From contig JAKSYS010000658.1 in assembly GCA_022925895.1 (NCBI GenBank), positions 1 through 34,699 on the forward strand: 34,699 nucleotides of DNA, in the 5' to 3' direction. Made by a program: the position numbers and the translations under genes. The stretch is from Fragilaria crotonensis (taxonomy: Eukaryota > Bacillariophyta > Fragilariophyceae > Fragilariales > Fragilariaceae). Below the pieces are notes generated by a model. The model worked only from the letters and a program-made list of their open reading frames with translations, did not search any database and had not been told where the DNA came from. This document shows, one piece after another, positions 9,619-19,476 of this stretch (positions are counted from its first letter, which is position 1; every line of letters starts with the position of its first letter).

Positions 9619-10808
9619 TTAGGCACGATTTATTTGCCAGCCATAGTCGAAGTATCTCACAGAAACGTCTCCCTTAATGACTCTAGCTTTCAGGTTTTCA
9701 TCCTCAATAAACTGTGGCAAAAACTTTCGAATGCCTTTCCATTGACCAAAATCTGCTCCAAACCACAAAAAGATTCGACTTAGCTCCAAGCAATTGCCTG
9801 TCAACTTGATACCCTTACTATCATTCTTCATCCACAGTCTCATTTGATCCTCCATTTGATCCTTGAGTTTGGGAACCACGAATGCTTCCGGGCGTAAATT
9901 GGGACAACTCGCCGACGCGCACACAATGCAGGCATGGACCAACGGTTCGTCCCAAACTTTGCGCAATTGGTCGTGTTCAATTCCATTCAATGAGATATCC
10001 ATACCGGCCACCTTGCCAGCGATTTGATCCCACACAGGATCATTTGGTTTGGAAAGCTCAGTGATACTCTCGATTTGAATGCTATTCTTCGTCTCGTGTT
10101 GAATGATGATATTGATACAGAGTGCATTGTAGGCATTCATCCAAAAGGCTAATTGTTCGGCCGGTTGCATTTGTTGGACATTGGCTTGTTCCAATTGTGA
10201 CAGATACTGGCAAAAGTCATCATCGGCCTTGACGCCGTCATAATCGACCAAGTTAATTCCACTAACAGCCCCAGCGCTTCCCGCACCAACCTTGACATGT
10301 CGTTTCAGGACAGAGTCCCATTTGGAATGATCAAACGTTAAAGTGGCAACATCAAAAGGGTAATCCTGGAGCTTCGTACGGTCGAGAATCTTCGAGACAT
10401 TCGGAATCGATTTGGAGGCAACCTGCGTTGGATATAAGATCTTGAGTGAGCATCAAAAATCGAAAGCAACGTTGCTTTCTGGGTGGAACATGGAGGAATG
10501 AATCAACATACCTGGAGTTCCAGGTAGTAGTAAACGGGCTTGACGAAATTCGCTAGCAATTCGCGAAGCATAATTGACATTGTTTGTTAGTAAGACAAAG
10601 CAGTGCACAACAAAAAAGGGCGATACAAGTCGTTGACTTCGAGTGAAGGGTTTTCAGACAATGTCACAGAATGTGTACGACCCATCCGATTCCAACTTTG
10701 AAACTCACTTATTTGCTCGAATGACAACCCCATGAGCGCCTTGCCTCCACCAAATGCTACAGTGGTTCCAACTAGCAAGAACGAGATCAGCAGTTGGATC
10801 ATCATCAT
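9619..10808 (-). CDS. DUF547 protein with signal peptide, three exons
   Basis: Exons 10808-10709, 10552-10512 and 10422-9619 give 314 residues. Intron 1 (10553-10708) has donor GTGAGT, a perfect TACTAAC branch site and acceptor GCTAG. Intron 2 (10423-10511) runs from GTATGT to ACGCAG. Phases fit at both joints. The N-terminus is a hydrophobic signal peptide ending TVAFGGG; a Phe right after the predicted cut resembles the diatom plastid-import (ASAF-type) signal, so the protein is secreted or plastidial. The DUF547 domain carries DYDGVKAD (about 107), FWMNAYNAL (about 140), H210 and Cys in HACIVCASASCPNLRPEA, and a C-terminal RYFDYGWQIN. The biochemical role of DUF547 is not established. The start is shared with a 398-bp divergent promoter to the peptidase gene. 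Confidence 0.85.
10423..10511 (-). other. Intron 2 of DUF547 gene
   Basis: 89 nt, donor GTATGT, acceptor CAACGCAG, phase 0. The frame is stopped upstream at 10453-10455 if the intron is not removed. Confidence 0.8.
10553..10708 (-). other. Intron 1 of DUF547 gene
   Basis: 156 nt with consensus donor GTGAGT, a TACTAAC branch sequence, and acceptor GCTAG about 36 nt after the branch sequence. Splicing gives EQITNFVKPVYYYLELQ across the joint, which continues into the DUF547 N-terminal helix. Confidence 0.8.
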
Positions 10809-11206
10809 GTGCGGTCAGCGGGAGGAGGCAAAGGAAGAATAAGTTGGACTGACGAGACAAGGAATTTTGGTCGTCTGGTAGTATTGTACAACTGTACTCG
10901 AGTACACTTATAGGAAACAGACACTGTGCGAGTCGGTACCTGGTAGTGTGTACTGTCCACTGAATGCCTTTTTGACAAGAGCTCAAGACTCAAGATCCGT
11001 AAAAGAATGGGATCAGACAACAAATAACTCAGGCCTCAGGTGTTCATTAATGCTTTGAGAAAACAAAGCACACAGCCCTTCCTGCATCACTCCTGTCCTG
11101 ATTCTTGGATCAGCATAACAGACATCCATTGCTTCATTGCAAAACTTGGTTTCTTGTGCAACCAGTAGACTCCACCACGATACCGAGTAATCGCTAGAGT
11201 CTCATT
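10809..11206. promoter_or_regulatory. Divergent intergenic region (shared promoter)
   Basis: 398 bp between the starts of the DUF547 gene (minus) and the peptidase gene (plus). It must contain both promoters. It holds a GTAC-rich palindromic patch around 10885-10945. No specific factor site can be named with confidence. Confidence 0.5.
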
Positions 11207-11908
11207 GTGATTCACTCGTTCCTTATTGGTCACAGGCAAACGTCCGGCACTCCTTTCCACATGACAACGACAATGACTACCGACATCGAAGCACCAGATA
11301 AATCTACAGTTTCGTTTATTGTCACCGGCTTTGGTCCCTTCCAACACTCGACGGAGAATCCTACGACAGTGATTGCCACCAAATTGAAAGACTACGTTCG
11401 CGACACAAACATTTCTCTCCTGACGACGCTCGTTATTGAAACCTCAGCGGAGGCGGCACAAGCAGAAACTGACCGATTGAAGGAGACAATTGCGAAACAG
11501 AAGAATGGAAATGTTGTTGTACTGTTGCATATGGGAGTGAACTGCATGGGGACCCGGTTTCAGCTTGAACAATGTGCTTACAATGAGGCCAATTTTTCCA
11601 TTCCCGATGAGAAAGGCTTCCAGCCCCGTCATGAGGAGGTCATCGAGGCCTGTGAGCCGGCCTTGATGACGAAGCTAGATGTGGACAGGATTCTGATGGA
11701 TCTTGGACTGGATTCGTTCGTTGTGAGCACGGACCCCGGACGATTTGTCTGTAACTATACCTACTACTGCAGCCTCTCCAAGTTTCACGACTGCGATGAC
11801 GTCTACACCCTCTTTTTGCATGTGCCGCCCTTTTCAGTTGTGCCTGAAGCCGAGCAGTTACAAGTTGTACTGCACTTGATGGACACGATTCGAAGGCAAT
11901 TCGAATAA
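11207..11908 (+). CDS. Pyroglutamyl-peptidase I (family C15)
   Basis: This cytosolic cysteine peptidase removes N-terminal pyroglutamate from peptides. Its 233 residues are close to the usual 200-230. The family opening VTGFGPF is at residues 39-45. The catalytic triad is visible: Glu121 in QLEQCAYNEANF, Cys182 in STDPGRFVCNYTYY, and His205 in LFLHVPP. The frame is unbroken and intronless. The ATG at 11261 (Met19) is an equally good start, because residues 1-18 precede the conserved core and carry no clear targeting signal. The gene is transcribed away from the DUF547 gene across a short shared intergenic region. It is one of the few clean genes in the window. Confidence 0.93.
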   Translation: MIHSFLIGHRQTSGTPFHMTTTMTTDIEAPDKSTVSFIVTGFGPFQHSTENPTTVIATKLKDYVRDTNISLLTTLVIETSAEAAQAETDRLKETIAKQKNGNVVVLLHMGVNCMGTRFQLEQCAYNEANFSIPDEKGFQPRHEEVIEACEPALMTKLDVDRILMDLGLDSFVVSTDPGRFVCNYTYYCSLSKFHDCDDVYTLFLHVPPFSVVPEAEQLQVVLHLMDTIRRQFE

Positions 11909-12582
11909 GTTGCGAATCGTCCGCCTTGAAACCTTTTGTCGTTGTTTAATGAAACATTGTATCATTTGTCGGGAACGTAGTCTGGCATTAGGATATGTAG
12001 AATTGGGTCCTAACACGAATTTCTTGCGTATTCTAAGTACTCGTATGTTTTATGTGCTGGTGCCTTGCTGCTATCATATGCATGGTTCTACTACATGTAG
12101 TTGTCTAAAATCTAAACGCCTGTTGCATTAAACTAAAGATGGCCCATTGCCAAAATCTTTCCAGACCCATTTCGGCCCGTACTCAATTTCTTCATTTTCC
12201 TCATGGACCAAACGGGGGCATCTGTTAGAGCATCTCTTATGGTGGGGATAACGGAGAACTCAATCGTGGTATCCAACAAGTTTCCAAAAAGCAATTCTTA
12301 TGAGCGAGGGGTAGACGGGTCAAATTGTAGACCATGTATTCATACAGTTTTTCAGAACGTGTATGCATATGCATACCATTTGTGAAACCTTCCTACAGTA
12401 ATAATCGAACGGTACTACGTACGACATCCTACGATTAGAGTATCATCTCCGGTGGTATTCTCAAGTTGCTGCGTCCTGTGACGTAATCACAATGTCACTC
12501 CGGGTTCTCCGAGCATAACAACTACGAGTACCATGACTCTGAACGCGAAGCCCTATGATATTATGCCTCTATTACGACGTAC
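11909..12582. other. Intergenic region, no gene seen
   Basis: 674 bp with only short, featureless ORFs. It holds the 3' UTR of the peptidase gene and the upstream region of the next gene. AT-rich with several ATGCATATG-type palindromic words near 12361-12376. Confidence 0.5.
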
Positions 12583-14026
12583 ATGGCAGCACTGTCGTAT
12601 TGTACCGCTCTATTCTCTTCCAACTTCCTCGTTTTTTACTCGCATCGTTATCAACCGAAGATCATGCGACGCATCTCGTTTCACGCATATCTCTTTCATG
12701 CGATTGCTTTGGCAATATTGACTTACTATTGTGCTCGAACCTTCGTAGAGGTAGACAATTATTTAAATAGTTATGCAGCGCGGTCGTCTATTGAATCGCA
12801 ACCTTTGATCACGTGGAATGGAACCAAAAAGTCAAATATCAAGGTCCTTCCGGCGCGCATGGTATCGAAACGCATAAATCTTTCTGCGTGCCCTGCTGAG
12901 CATCGAATAGTCGTTGCTCCCAAAGTCAATGTGGATGGAGGAATCGGCCATCGAATGACTCAAGCTTTGTTTGTGTTTCGGCATGCCATGACCCATGGAT
13001 ATTGCTTTTGTTTTGATACAGATCAGTTTGGAACTGACATCAATGTTTATCATCTCCTTCTCGAACCTGTCTTTCCTTCTTGTAATGCAGCATTTCCTAA
13101 TCGCACCTTGCAAGAAACCACGTTCGACAACCTTGAAAACCAAGACGTTGCTTTGGTGACCAACGGCAGCTCCTTCATTCAATGGATTGACACCCAGGAA
13201 GATGAGGTTTGGCCAGTGGACGAGCAAAACCAAAGAGCCCCTGGATGTGGTGATGTGTATGCTTTTGTCGACAACTTTCTGAGAGATAATCATCTGTTGG
13301 ATGAAGTCGTGATTCCGTGGTATCAACGACACACACGCATTAACACAGCCTTTCGGAAAACCCATAATAAGACCACTAATGGGACTCTTCGTAATGATGA
13401 TGGTGATGTGAACAGCATTGCGCTGAACGCTTCATTTCATTTGAGAGTGGGCGATATTGTTCTTGAGAAGTCGGAATCATATTGGCGTAATGTGGTAACT
13501 ACCATGATGAATATCGTGGACCTTGAAGTCGGATCTGGCTGCACAGTTCACGTCTATTGGCTTTACTTTCCAGCGGATCACCGAGGAGAAATGGGTAGTG
13601 AAATGAGAAAGAGTCTGGATAAAAATGTGGTTGGAGAATGGCCGTCCAAACCAAACATGTTGCCTGAGTCACATCGCTTCCTTTGCCAATCTTTGTCGCG
13701 AGTTCGATAGGGTGAAATGCCATTGGAAACTCGGAACGAATTTACTGGAATCAATCGACCTCTTTGTCAGATCTGACCTTGTGTACATATCTGGCAGCCT
13801 CGTTTTCACAATTGCTCTCACTTTTCAGCCAAGGCATCCGATTGGTGGCTATTACCAAGGAGCTCAATAGGAAGGATCTGCTACGAAGGGTAGCGTGCCG
13901 TTTTTGAGTATTAGCACGAATGGCTTCAGCAGTTTGCGGTACTACTACATTGATGGAACTGGCGAATTATTTGACGAGCACTACGCCTATCTACAAGTGA
14001 ACCAGCCAAATGATACAGCAACTTAG
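12583..14026 (+). pseudogene. Fucosyltransferase-like type II membrane glycosyltransferase, frame-broken
   Basis: The first segment, 12583-13710, encodes up to 375 residues. Met28 (12664) is the better start because it precedes one signal anchor (about residues 34-50, FHAYLFHAIALAILTYY). The luminal part has GGIGHRMTQALFVFRHA and SFHLRVGD, which resemble the GDP-sugar-binding H-x-R-x-x-D region of fucosyltransferases. The C-terminal part continues in other frames: about 13675-13795 (LGTNLLESIDLFVRSDLVYISG), about 13794-13906 (ASFSQLLSLFSQGIRLVAITKEL), then 13895-14026. The last two read like the normal end of such enzymes, so three frame changes break one gene. It would act in the Golgi. Sequencing indels are an alternative to real decay. 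Confidence 0.6.
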
Positions 14027-15088
14027 TGAGTTGTGACAAGTCAGCTATTGCGTGAAAGGGGGTGTCCCTCTGTCCGTAGTATTAAAAAAATCTTTGGGGT
14101 CCGGGGACTTTCTTGCTGATGAATATCGTTGCTATGGTGGATTGTATGCAAATTGCTCTCTTGCAGTCTTTTTATTTCCGATGACGATTTCAACTACGAT
14201 TGCGACATTCAAGATGTGTCAACTCACATTTATCGGAAGCAACTTGCTATCCTTCATGTTAGACTTCAAATCTTCGTCGTCACGTGCACGTTCGTCGTAG
14301 CCTCATCTCCATTTCGCTGACCGTCCTTTAGCAAAGATGATGCCTGTCTTTAGAGATTCCAATTGCCTTTATGCTTTGTTGAACACGTGTTTGAGCAGCG
14401 CTGTGGATCACCACATTTATCGGATCGTTGGCATGGAGTTTATGGTGCACCATCATTCCCAGTTGCTTCCTCTCCAATTATTTTATCCACGTTATCATGC
14501 TTGTGCTCGACATCATCCGTCTGTGCTCTAATACTTGGTTCGTGGTGCTGATTAATCTACATCGACACCCCAGCCGAGCACAGTCCATTTGGTGACAAAA
14601 TCTATTTTCAAAAACCAGCAACGCAGCATCACAGTTGTCCTCGTCGGCATCCTTATCATGACTTGTAAGGACCGTGGGTGTGTCGCTGCACCAAATGCCG
14701 AATATGCTTGTGTCGAAGTTCGTCCTTCACCACGTGATCACGATTGTCAGGCGCAAGATTATTCAGTTGATGTAGGCCAATTCCATTCTCAGCAATTTTA
14801 CCGATCCGGCACGACCTTGAGACGAATGGAGAGTGCCACTGCCTGAAGATCCAATGAGGCAATTGTGACAGCCGCAAGGAATGACTTGGGACACTGCATG
14901 GTCACCTTTAGATCGAGACCTGACATGAACGCTTTGACGAGGCCGACACATGATGAAGGACCGAGGGAAAACCGCAACGACGGATGCTCAATGTGAAGCT
15001 GAGTTCGAGCGAAAGGGCTGTGAAGGGTCGACGTTATCCCTTGTCTGAGTTACTGGTTTAGTGCACAGTGCACTAGCTCCTAAGTGTC
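14027..15088. other. Decayed or unrecognised region
   Basis: 1062 bp with short ORFs on both strands. Stretches near 14090-14330 and 14330-14540 look weakly coding but shift frame constantly, and no motif can be named. It may be the remains of a gene or transposon between the fucosyltransferase-like gene and the HtrL-like gene. Confidence 0.35.
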
Positions 15089-16054
15089 CTAAGTTGTAGT
15101 ATTCAGGCCGATGCCATGCAGTAAAGGTGCAAAGTAAAACCATGGATCTCCAAAGGTCGAACGCGCTTTAACTAACACACACAAACCTGGAGTTCGTTGG
15201 CAAGTTTCAAACATCCATGGTTGGTCTTTGCCGACGAAGTGATCGCGATAGTTGGCCTCAATGATGGCATAGAAGTGTTTGATCCATCGTGAGAGGCCCT
15301 CCTTGTATCCTCCTATGAAGCCACCACCCACATGGCTTGCACGGTCCATGGCATGAGTATCAAGAATAAGGGTTTGCTCTTTCGTGAGCGTGGCAGGTAA
15401 GAAACGTATCATGCGCTGGTCTACCAGAAGTGAATCCCTCATATATCCGACGTCGACCCAAGCGAAGAAAGTTGAGTTGAATGGATTCAGCTCCATGACA
15501 CTTTCAATGAAACGGCTCTTTTGAATCCAAACAACATAGAGCTCCTTACTGTGCTTGTCCTTTTCCGGGTCGAGAGTATGCTGGTGCTGCCAAAAGTCCA
15601 TGCCTCCATAGTCGTTGGCAGCTCTGGTTTCATTTAGCGAGAGTGCAATGATCCGAGTATTGTTGGGTCGATGCTCTCGAAGTTTCGACAAGTGTGGAAC
15701 CAAATCTTGCGATGTGAACAATACCATGTTATCTTGCAAACTCATAAAGTTTTGAATCCAAGGCTGATATTCGGCGGCAGGACGTTTCGACGGAATGTCG
15801 TAGTATGCAGAAACAAGTGTTACGGTTTCGGGCCGAATCTGTACCAAATCAGTGGAATCGATGGTGTAGATCGGTGTAGGGATCACTGTTTCGGGCCGAA
15901 TCCGTACCAAATCAGTTGAATCGATGGTGTTGGTCGGTGTAGGGATTGGAGCAAATGTATCAGGACCAGTTTCAGCAAGAGTATCGGTAGAAATAACTGA
16001 ATCGGAATGGAGGCCAGAAATCTCGATCCGAAACAAGTTATTGGTTATTCCCAT
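15089..16054 (-). CDS. HtrL/YibB-like protein
   Basis: 321 residues, unbroken frame. The HtrL/YibB domain (glycosyltransferase-like, common in diatoms) begins near residue 79 with TLVSAYYDIPSKRP. It includes NMVLFTSQ, a D-x-D-like FAWVDVGYMRD (Asp201) and DTHAMDRASHVGGGFIGG. These features fit a nucleotide-sugar enzyme, but the true reaction of this family is not settled. Residues about 43-78 hold a near-perfect duplication (TIDSTDLV.IRPETV twice), encoded by a 63-bp tandem repeat. No signal anchor is present in this ORF. The same frame upstream contains an ATG at 16153 and a basic stretch, cut off by one TGA (16067-16069), so the N-terminus may be truncated here. Confidence 0.75.
   Translation of the reverse strand: MGITNNLFRIEISGLHSDSVISTDTLAETGPDTFAPIPTPTNTIDSTDLVRIRPETVIPTPIYTIDSTDLVQIRPETVTLVSAYYDIPSKRPAAEYQPWIQNFMSLQDNMVLFTSQDLVPHLSKLREHRPNNTRIIALSLNETRAANDYGGMDFWQHQHTLDPEKDKHSKELYVVWIQKSRFIESVMELNPFNSTFFAWVDVGYMRDSLLVDQRMIRFLPATLTKEQTLILDTHAMDRASHVGGGFIGGYKEGLSRWIKHFYAIIEANYRDHFVGKDQPWMFETCQRTPGLCVLVKARSTFGDPWFYFAPLLHGIGLNTTT
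15825..15949 (-). repeat. 63-bp tandem duplication inside the HtrL-like gene
   Basis: Two adjacent 63-bp units (15825-15887 and 15888-about 15949), about 90 percent identical by eye. The unit length is a multiple of three, so the frame is kept and a 21-residue block is doubled in the linker before the domain. Confidence 0.85.
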
Positions 16055-16524
16055 AAAATGCGAGGCTCATGCTGATCCGAAAAGCCGTGTGAATGTGACA
16101 GTCCTTGCCATAATGAGAATATGACTTGATCTTCTTATTTTTCTTATAATCATTGAAGAGTTTGGTTCCTCACAGCTCAGTCTTTTGTGGGAGGACGTTC
16201 AGGGGAGGATGGTTGTTAAATTGGTTAGATTATAGATTATAGACTCTCTTCGTGCGGTGGGTTTTTGTTTTGGTCATGCTCCAGTATCATACATGTGCTC
16301 AGAATGCTCGGATTATCCACGAAATACTTCCAAAGTTGTATACATATTTCTGTTTAAATATATATATAATAGTCGTACTCCAGCGAGTATGCTGCAGGGT
16401 TGGGAGAAACCACTACAGTAATACGTACAAGTACGTATCCAATACTACTAGTACAAAGTACAAAGTACAAAGTACTCCGAGTACAAACGTACAAACCAGA
16501 ATAGCCAATAATGGAATAGAAAGT
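16055..16524. other. Intergenic region with short tandem repeat
   Basis: 470 bp upstream of the HtrL-like gene. No gene is seen apart from the stop-separated frame extension noted for that gene. GTACAAA is repeated three times in tandem at 16451-16471, next to other GTAC words. The last four bases (16521-16524, AAGT) are the target duplication of the copia element. Confidence 0.5.
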
Positions 16525-17124
16525 TGACAGTATTCGTGTGATCGGTACGCGAGTACTGGCCGACGGTAGACTTAAGGTTAGTAGGACCTAGAAGTCTGCC
16601 GTCGGACTTGACGGGAGAGGAAGCGAACGTGACGGATCGTCCAGCTTTGGGCGTAGGAGTCCTGAAGATGTGGACCATGATGGTAGATTTGTTGTTACAA
16701 ATATGTAGAAGATGTAGAACTAAGTAGTAAAGGCCTTTACTGTTTTTGGTTTGTGGAAATTATAAGTTAAAATGTAGATGAAAAATGAAAGTGAGATCTC
16801 CAATATTAGTTGGAGTCTCACAAAAGTTATGTTGCTTTAATCCCACTTGTTGAGTGGTGTTTGAGTTATGAATCCCATAGTAAAAGTTGTGTTGTCAATA
16901 AAATTGACAACATAACAGATTTGAATACTTAGGGAAACTCAGGGCAACATGATTTAAATTCCTTGTGTGGTCGCGGGATCCAGAGTTCTGATTCGCAGAA
17001 CTACTGGCACGAGTCACGGACAGACGAAGGAAAATAAAGGACTGTCTACCGTATTACCGTATGGTATTTAACCTTACAGTAATTACGAGTGACAGTGTGA
17101 CAGAGTGACAGTAGATCTCTAACA
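16525..17124 (-). repeat. 3' LTR of copia element
   Basis: 600 bp, TGACAG...CTAACA on the plus strand. It contains four inverted repeats able to form hairpins: 16560-16605, 16792-16820, 16891-16911 (9-bp perfect stem) and 16980-17007. TGTCAC-type words occur at least three times at the U3 end (17085-17115). An ATG at 16678 on the minus strand opens a 51-codon stretch that in the 5' LTR forms the start of the element's first protein; here it reads out into host DNA. Confidence 0.95.
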
Positions 17125-17131
17125 CCCTCTT
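17125..17131 (-). promoter_or_regulatory. Polypurine tract of copia element
   Basis: The minus strand reads AAGAGGG immediately before the 3' LTR, in the expected place for plus-strand priming. Confidence 0.65.
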
Positions 17132-17134
17132 GGA

Positions 17135-19021
17135 TCAGATCTCTGGTCCCGGTGATGAAAGCATGTGGTCGGGGAGAACACAGAAGATCTTGGTGAGGTG
17201 AGGATCAATTTTGCCGGAGTGTTGAGTCTTGGTGAGGATATCGGCAAGTTGGGAGTCACAGGGAATCCAATGAAGTTGGTGGATGCCGTCTTGTTGGCCT
17301 TGACGGACGAAGTGGAAACGGCGTTCAATGTGGCGAGTTTTGCGAGTGAGTTTGCCATTCTTGGCGATTTGAACAGTTGCTTCATTGTCAATCATGAGGA
17401 TGGCAGGGATAGAAGGGAGACGTTGAGTGGTTTCACGCCATTGTTTGGTGCCAAGATAGAGCATATCATAGAGAAGCATTCGGATGTGAGCGGTGGCCAT
17501 GGTTGCGGAACATGCAGCCATATATTCAGCTTCAGAGGTAGACATGGCAACAGGTGTTGGCATGGTAGAATTTGCTTCAATAAGAGCACCATTGTAGAAG
17601 ATCATGTATCCAACAGTAGATCGGCCGGTATCGGGGCAGTCTTGCCAGCTGGCATCAGAGAAGACAGTGAGATCAGTGTATGGAATGCGATGATGGATGC
17701 AGATGTCATAGATGGGGTTTGAAGTGCCATCGGGATAGAATTTGAGGGCATAGTAGGGACGACGTCGGAGGTAGCCAATGAGCCAGGTGAGAGCTCGAAA
17801 ATCAGGTATGCCAGGAGAGATGCATGCTTTAGCAAGTTTGCAGACAGCAAATAGGATGTCAGCTCTTGTGTTGTATGCTAGGTAGAGGAGAGTGCAGACA
17901 GCAGAGCGGAACGGAAGGCGTTGTTGCTTATGTTCGACGAGAGTCAGGTCGGAGGCGGTTACGGGGCGGTTATCCTTGCTGAAAGTATAATCGGGAGGGA
18001 AGGGAGTATCTCGTTCTGGGAATTCGGAGTTTGGATCGTATCGTTGAAGAGTGTTCAAAACGTAGCGGTGCTGGTCGAGGGTGTAGCTTGAGTCGGAGTG
18101 TTTGTGGATACGCATTTGTAGGAACCATTGCGCAGGGCCGAGGAATTTGACATCAAAGCGATTGCGGACGGAATCTTCAAATTGTTTTTCGATGGAATCG
18201 TTGCTTCCAGCGTAGAGCATATCGTCGACGAAAAATAGGAGACGGAGCCATTGATTGTGTTTATCATATCGGACAAAATAGGACGGTTCGGAAGGAGACT
18301 GGATAAAACCTTGGGAGTAGAGCCATTCCGAAAATTCAATGTTCCAATATTTGCCGGAGTAGACAAGACCGTAGATTCCTTTGTTCAGTAACATTGGGGA
18401 GCCAAAGAATTTAGCATATTCAGGGAAGTGATAGGCGTATTCCAATGGCAGTTTCACAAAGTGGCGGCCAATAACTTTGGCTTGGAGGTAGGCACCAATG
18501 AAGTCAGCACTCTTGACACTTCTTCTGGATGCACAAATGGTTGCAATGAATAGTTTGACCCCTCTTGCAGATGCACAGGGTGACCAGGTGTCTTCATACA
18601 TGAGTGGTTCAACAGGTATAGGTTTTGGAGTGCCAGGTGAAGAGGTAGCAGATTCAGCAATTTCTTGACGTTGTTCAAGGAGTCGTTGTTGGTTGATGGC
18701 TTTAACTCTTTTCAGGAGACGTTTCTCCAGGTCGCCACGGGCGACAAGGCGAGCTTTTAGTTTGTCAAGTTTTCCAGATGCAGTTTGTTTTGCTTTGAGC
18801 ACAAGTTTGACTGGGATAATGAGTTCATCTTTGTGTGGGGTTTGTCCAAGGATGAAAGTATCATGGTCAATGAGGTTCTTGATTTCCATTTTGATTGCAT
18901 GTAGCCAAGCATTGCGGACATGATCATCAAGTTTGAGAACAGCTTTGAGAGACTGAGGTTCTGGAAGATATTTGTCCACAGGTTCCTGGGGTTGGCTTGT
19001 GAATTGTTGCTGGGAGAGTTG
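17135..19021 (-). CDS. Copia reverse transcriptase-RNase H
   Basis: The frame is open from 19021. An in-frame GTG at 18979 begins 614 residues, but the region is normally part of a polyprotein, so no true start is expected. Numbered from 18979, copia RT shows KARLVARGD (about 75), motif A SADFIGAYLQA (Asp159), and the catalytic FVDDMLYAG (250-258). RNase H follows with SDASWQDCPDTGRSTVGY, STSEAEYMAA and MIDNEATVQIAK, then the tail RKTRHIERRFHFVR and LADILTK typical of copia. This is the longest unbroken piece of the element. It ends just short of the polypurine tract. Confidence 0.93.
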   Translation of the reverse strand, partial: QLSQQQFTSQPQEPVDKYLPEPQSLKAVLKLDDHVRNAWLHAIKMEIKNLIDHDTFILGQTPHKDELIIPVKLVLKAKQTASGKLDKLKARLVARGDLEKRLLKRVKAINQQRLLEQRQEIAESATSSPGTPKPIPVEPLMYEDTWSPCASARGVKLFIATICASRRSVKSADFIGAYLQAKVIGRHFVKLPLEYAYHFPEYAKFFGSPMLLNKGIYGLVYSGKYWNIEFSEWLYSQGFIQSPSEPSYFVRYDKHNQWLRLLFFVDDMLYAGSNDSIEKQFEDSVRNRFDVKFLGPAQWFLQMRIHKHSDSSYTLDQHRYVLNTLQRYDPNSEFPERDTPFPPDYTFSKDNRPVTASDLTLVEHKQQRLPFRSAVCTLLYLAYNTRADILFAVCKLAKACISPGIPDFRALTWLIGYLRRRPYYALKFYPDGTSNPIYDICIHHRIPYTDLTVFSDASWQDCPDTGRSTVGYMIFYNGALIEANSTMPTPVAMSTSEAEYMAACSATMATAHIRMLLYDMLYLGTKQWRETTQRLPSIPAILMIDNEATVQIAKNGKLTRKTRHIERRFHFVRQGQQDGIHQLHWIPCDSQLADILTKTQHSGKIDPHLTKIFCVLPDHMLSSPGPEI

Positions 19022-19476
19022 TCAATTGTCATCATGGCAGAGTGAATGGGATCAATAGTTGGTAGATCTTCATTGCATTCTTGGAAGTAGATGGTCATCA
19101 TCTTGTGGAGTTGGGAATGATGTTGTTGATGGGTGACAAAGTTGATTTGATGTGGTGTGGGTGGTGTTGGACCATGTTGGATGATTGCTTCATTGTGATG
19201 GTCAGCATGGGTTGGGTTAGGCATGGTTCCAGGTGGTTGTTCATCAGTATTGTCATCAGTTGATTCAGGGATGGCAGTCAGGAGGGCAGTGGATTTGTGT
19301 CATCAATGAAGGTTGATGGTGGATTGCCAAGGTTGGCTGCAGATCCAGTTTGGTGAAAAGTAGATGGTTCAGAGTTTTGAGTGTTGCAGAGTCCATTTGG
19401 GTTAAACTGGGAGCGGATGGGGACGGCTCCAGCGAAGGGTTTGGAATCAAAACATAGAGCTGAATTGAAGTCTTCA
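19022..19476 (-). pseudogene. Integrase-RT linker, frame-broken
   Basis: The linker shifts frame at least twice. A segment reading ITRDAYFDEDFNSALCFDSK and then AGAVPIRSQFNPNG looks genuine. It is followed by a His/Gln/Asn-rich segment before RT. No domain is expected here beyond the flexible connection. Confidence 0.55.

Noticed and set aside
9619-10251. DUF547 gene starting at 10251
   Set aside because: That start is TTG. The frame continues upstream with conserved sequence to an intron acceptor at 10423, and a signal-peptide exon lies further upstream.
16451-16471. CRISPR-like array (GTACAAA repeats)
   Set aside because: The units are 7 bases with no spacers; a simple tandem repeat in a eukaryotic context.
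17165-17722. 185-residue plus-strand ORF opposite the copia RNase H
   Set aside because: It is an antisense shadow of a clearly recognisable RT-RNase H; several similar antisense ORFs across 17-27 kb were dropped for the same reason.
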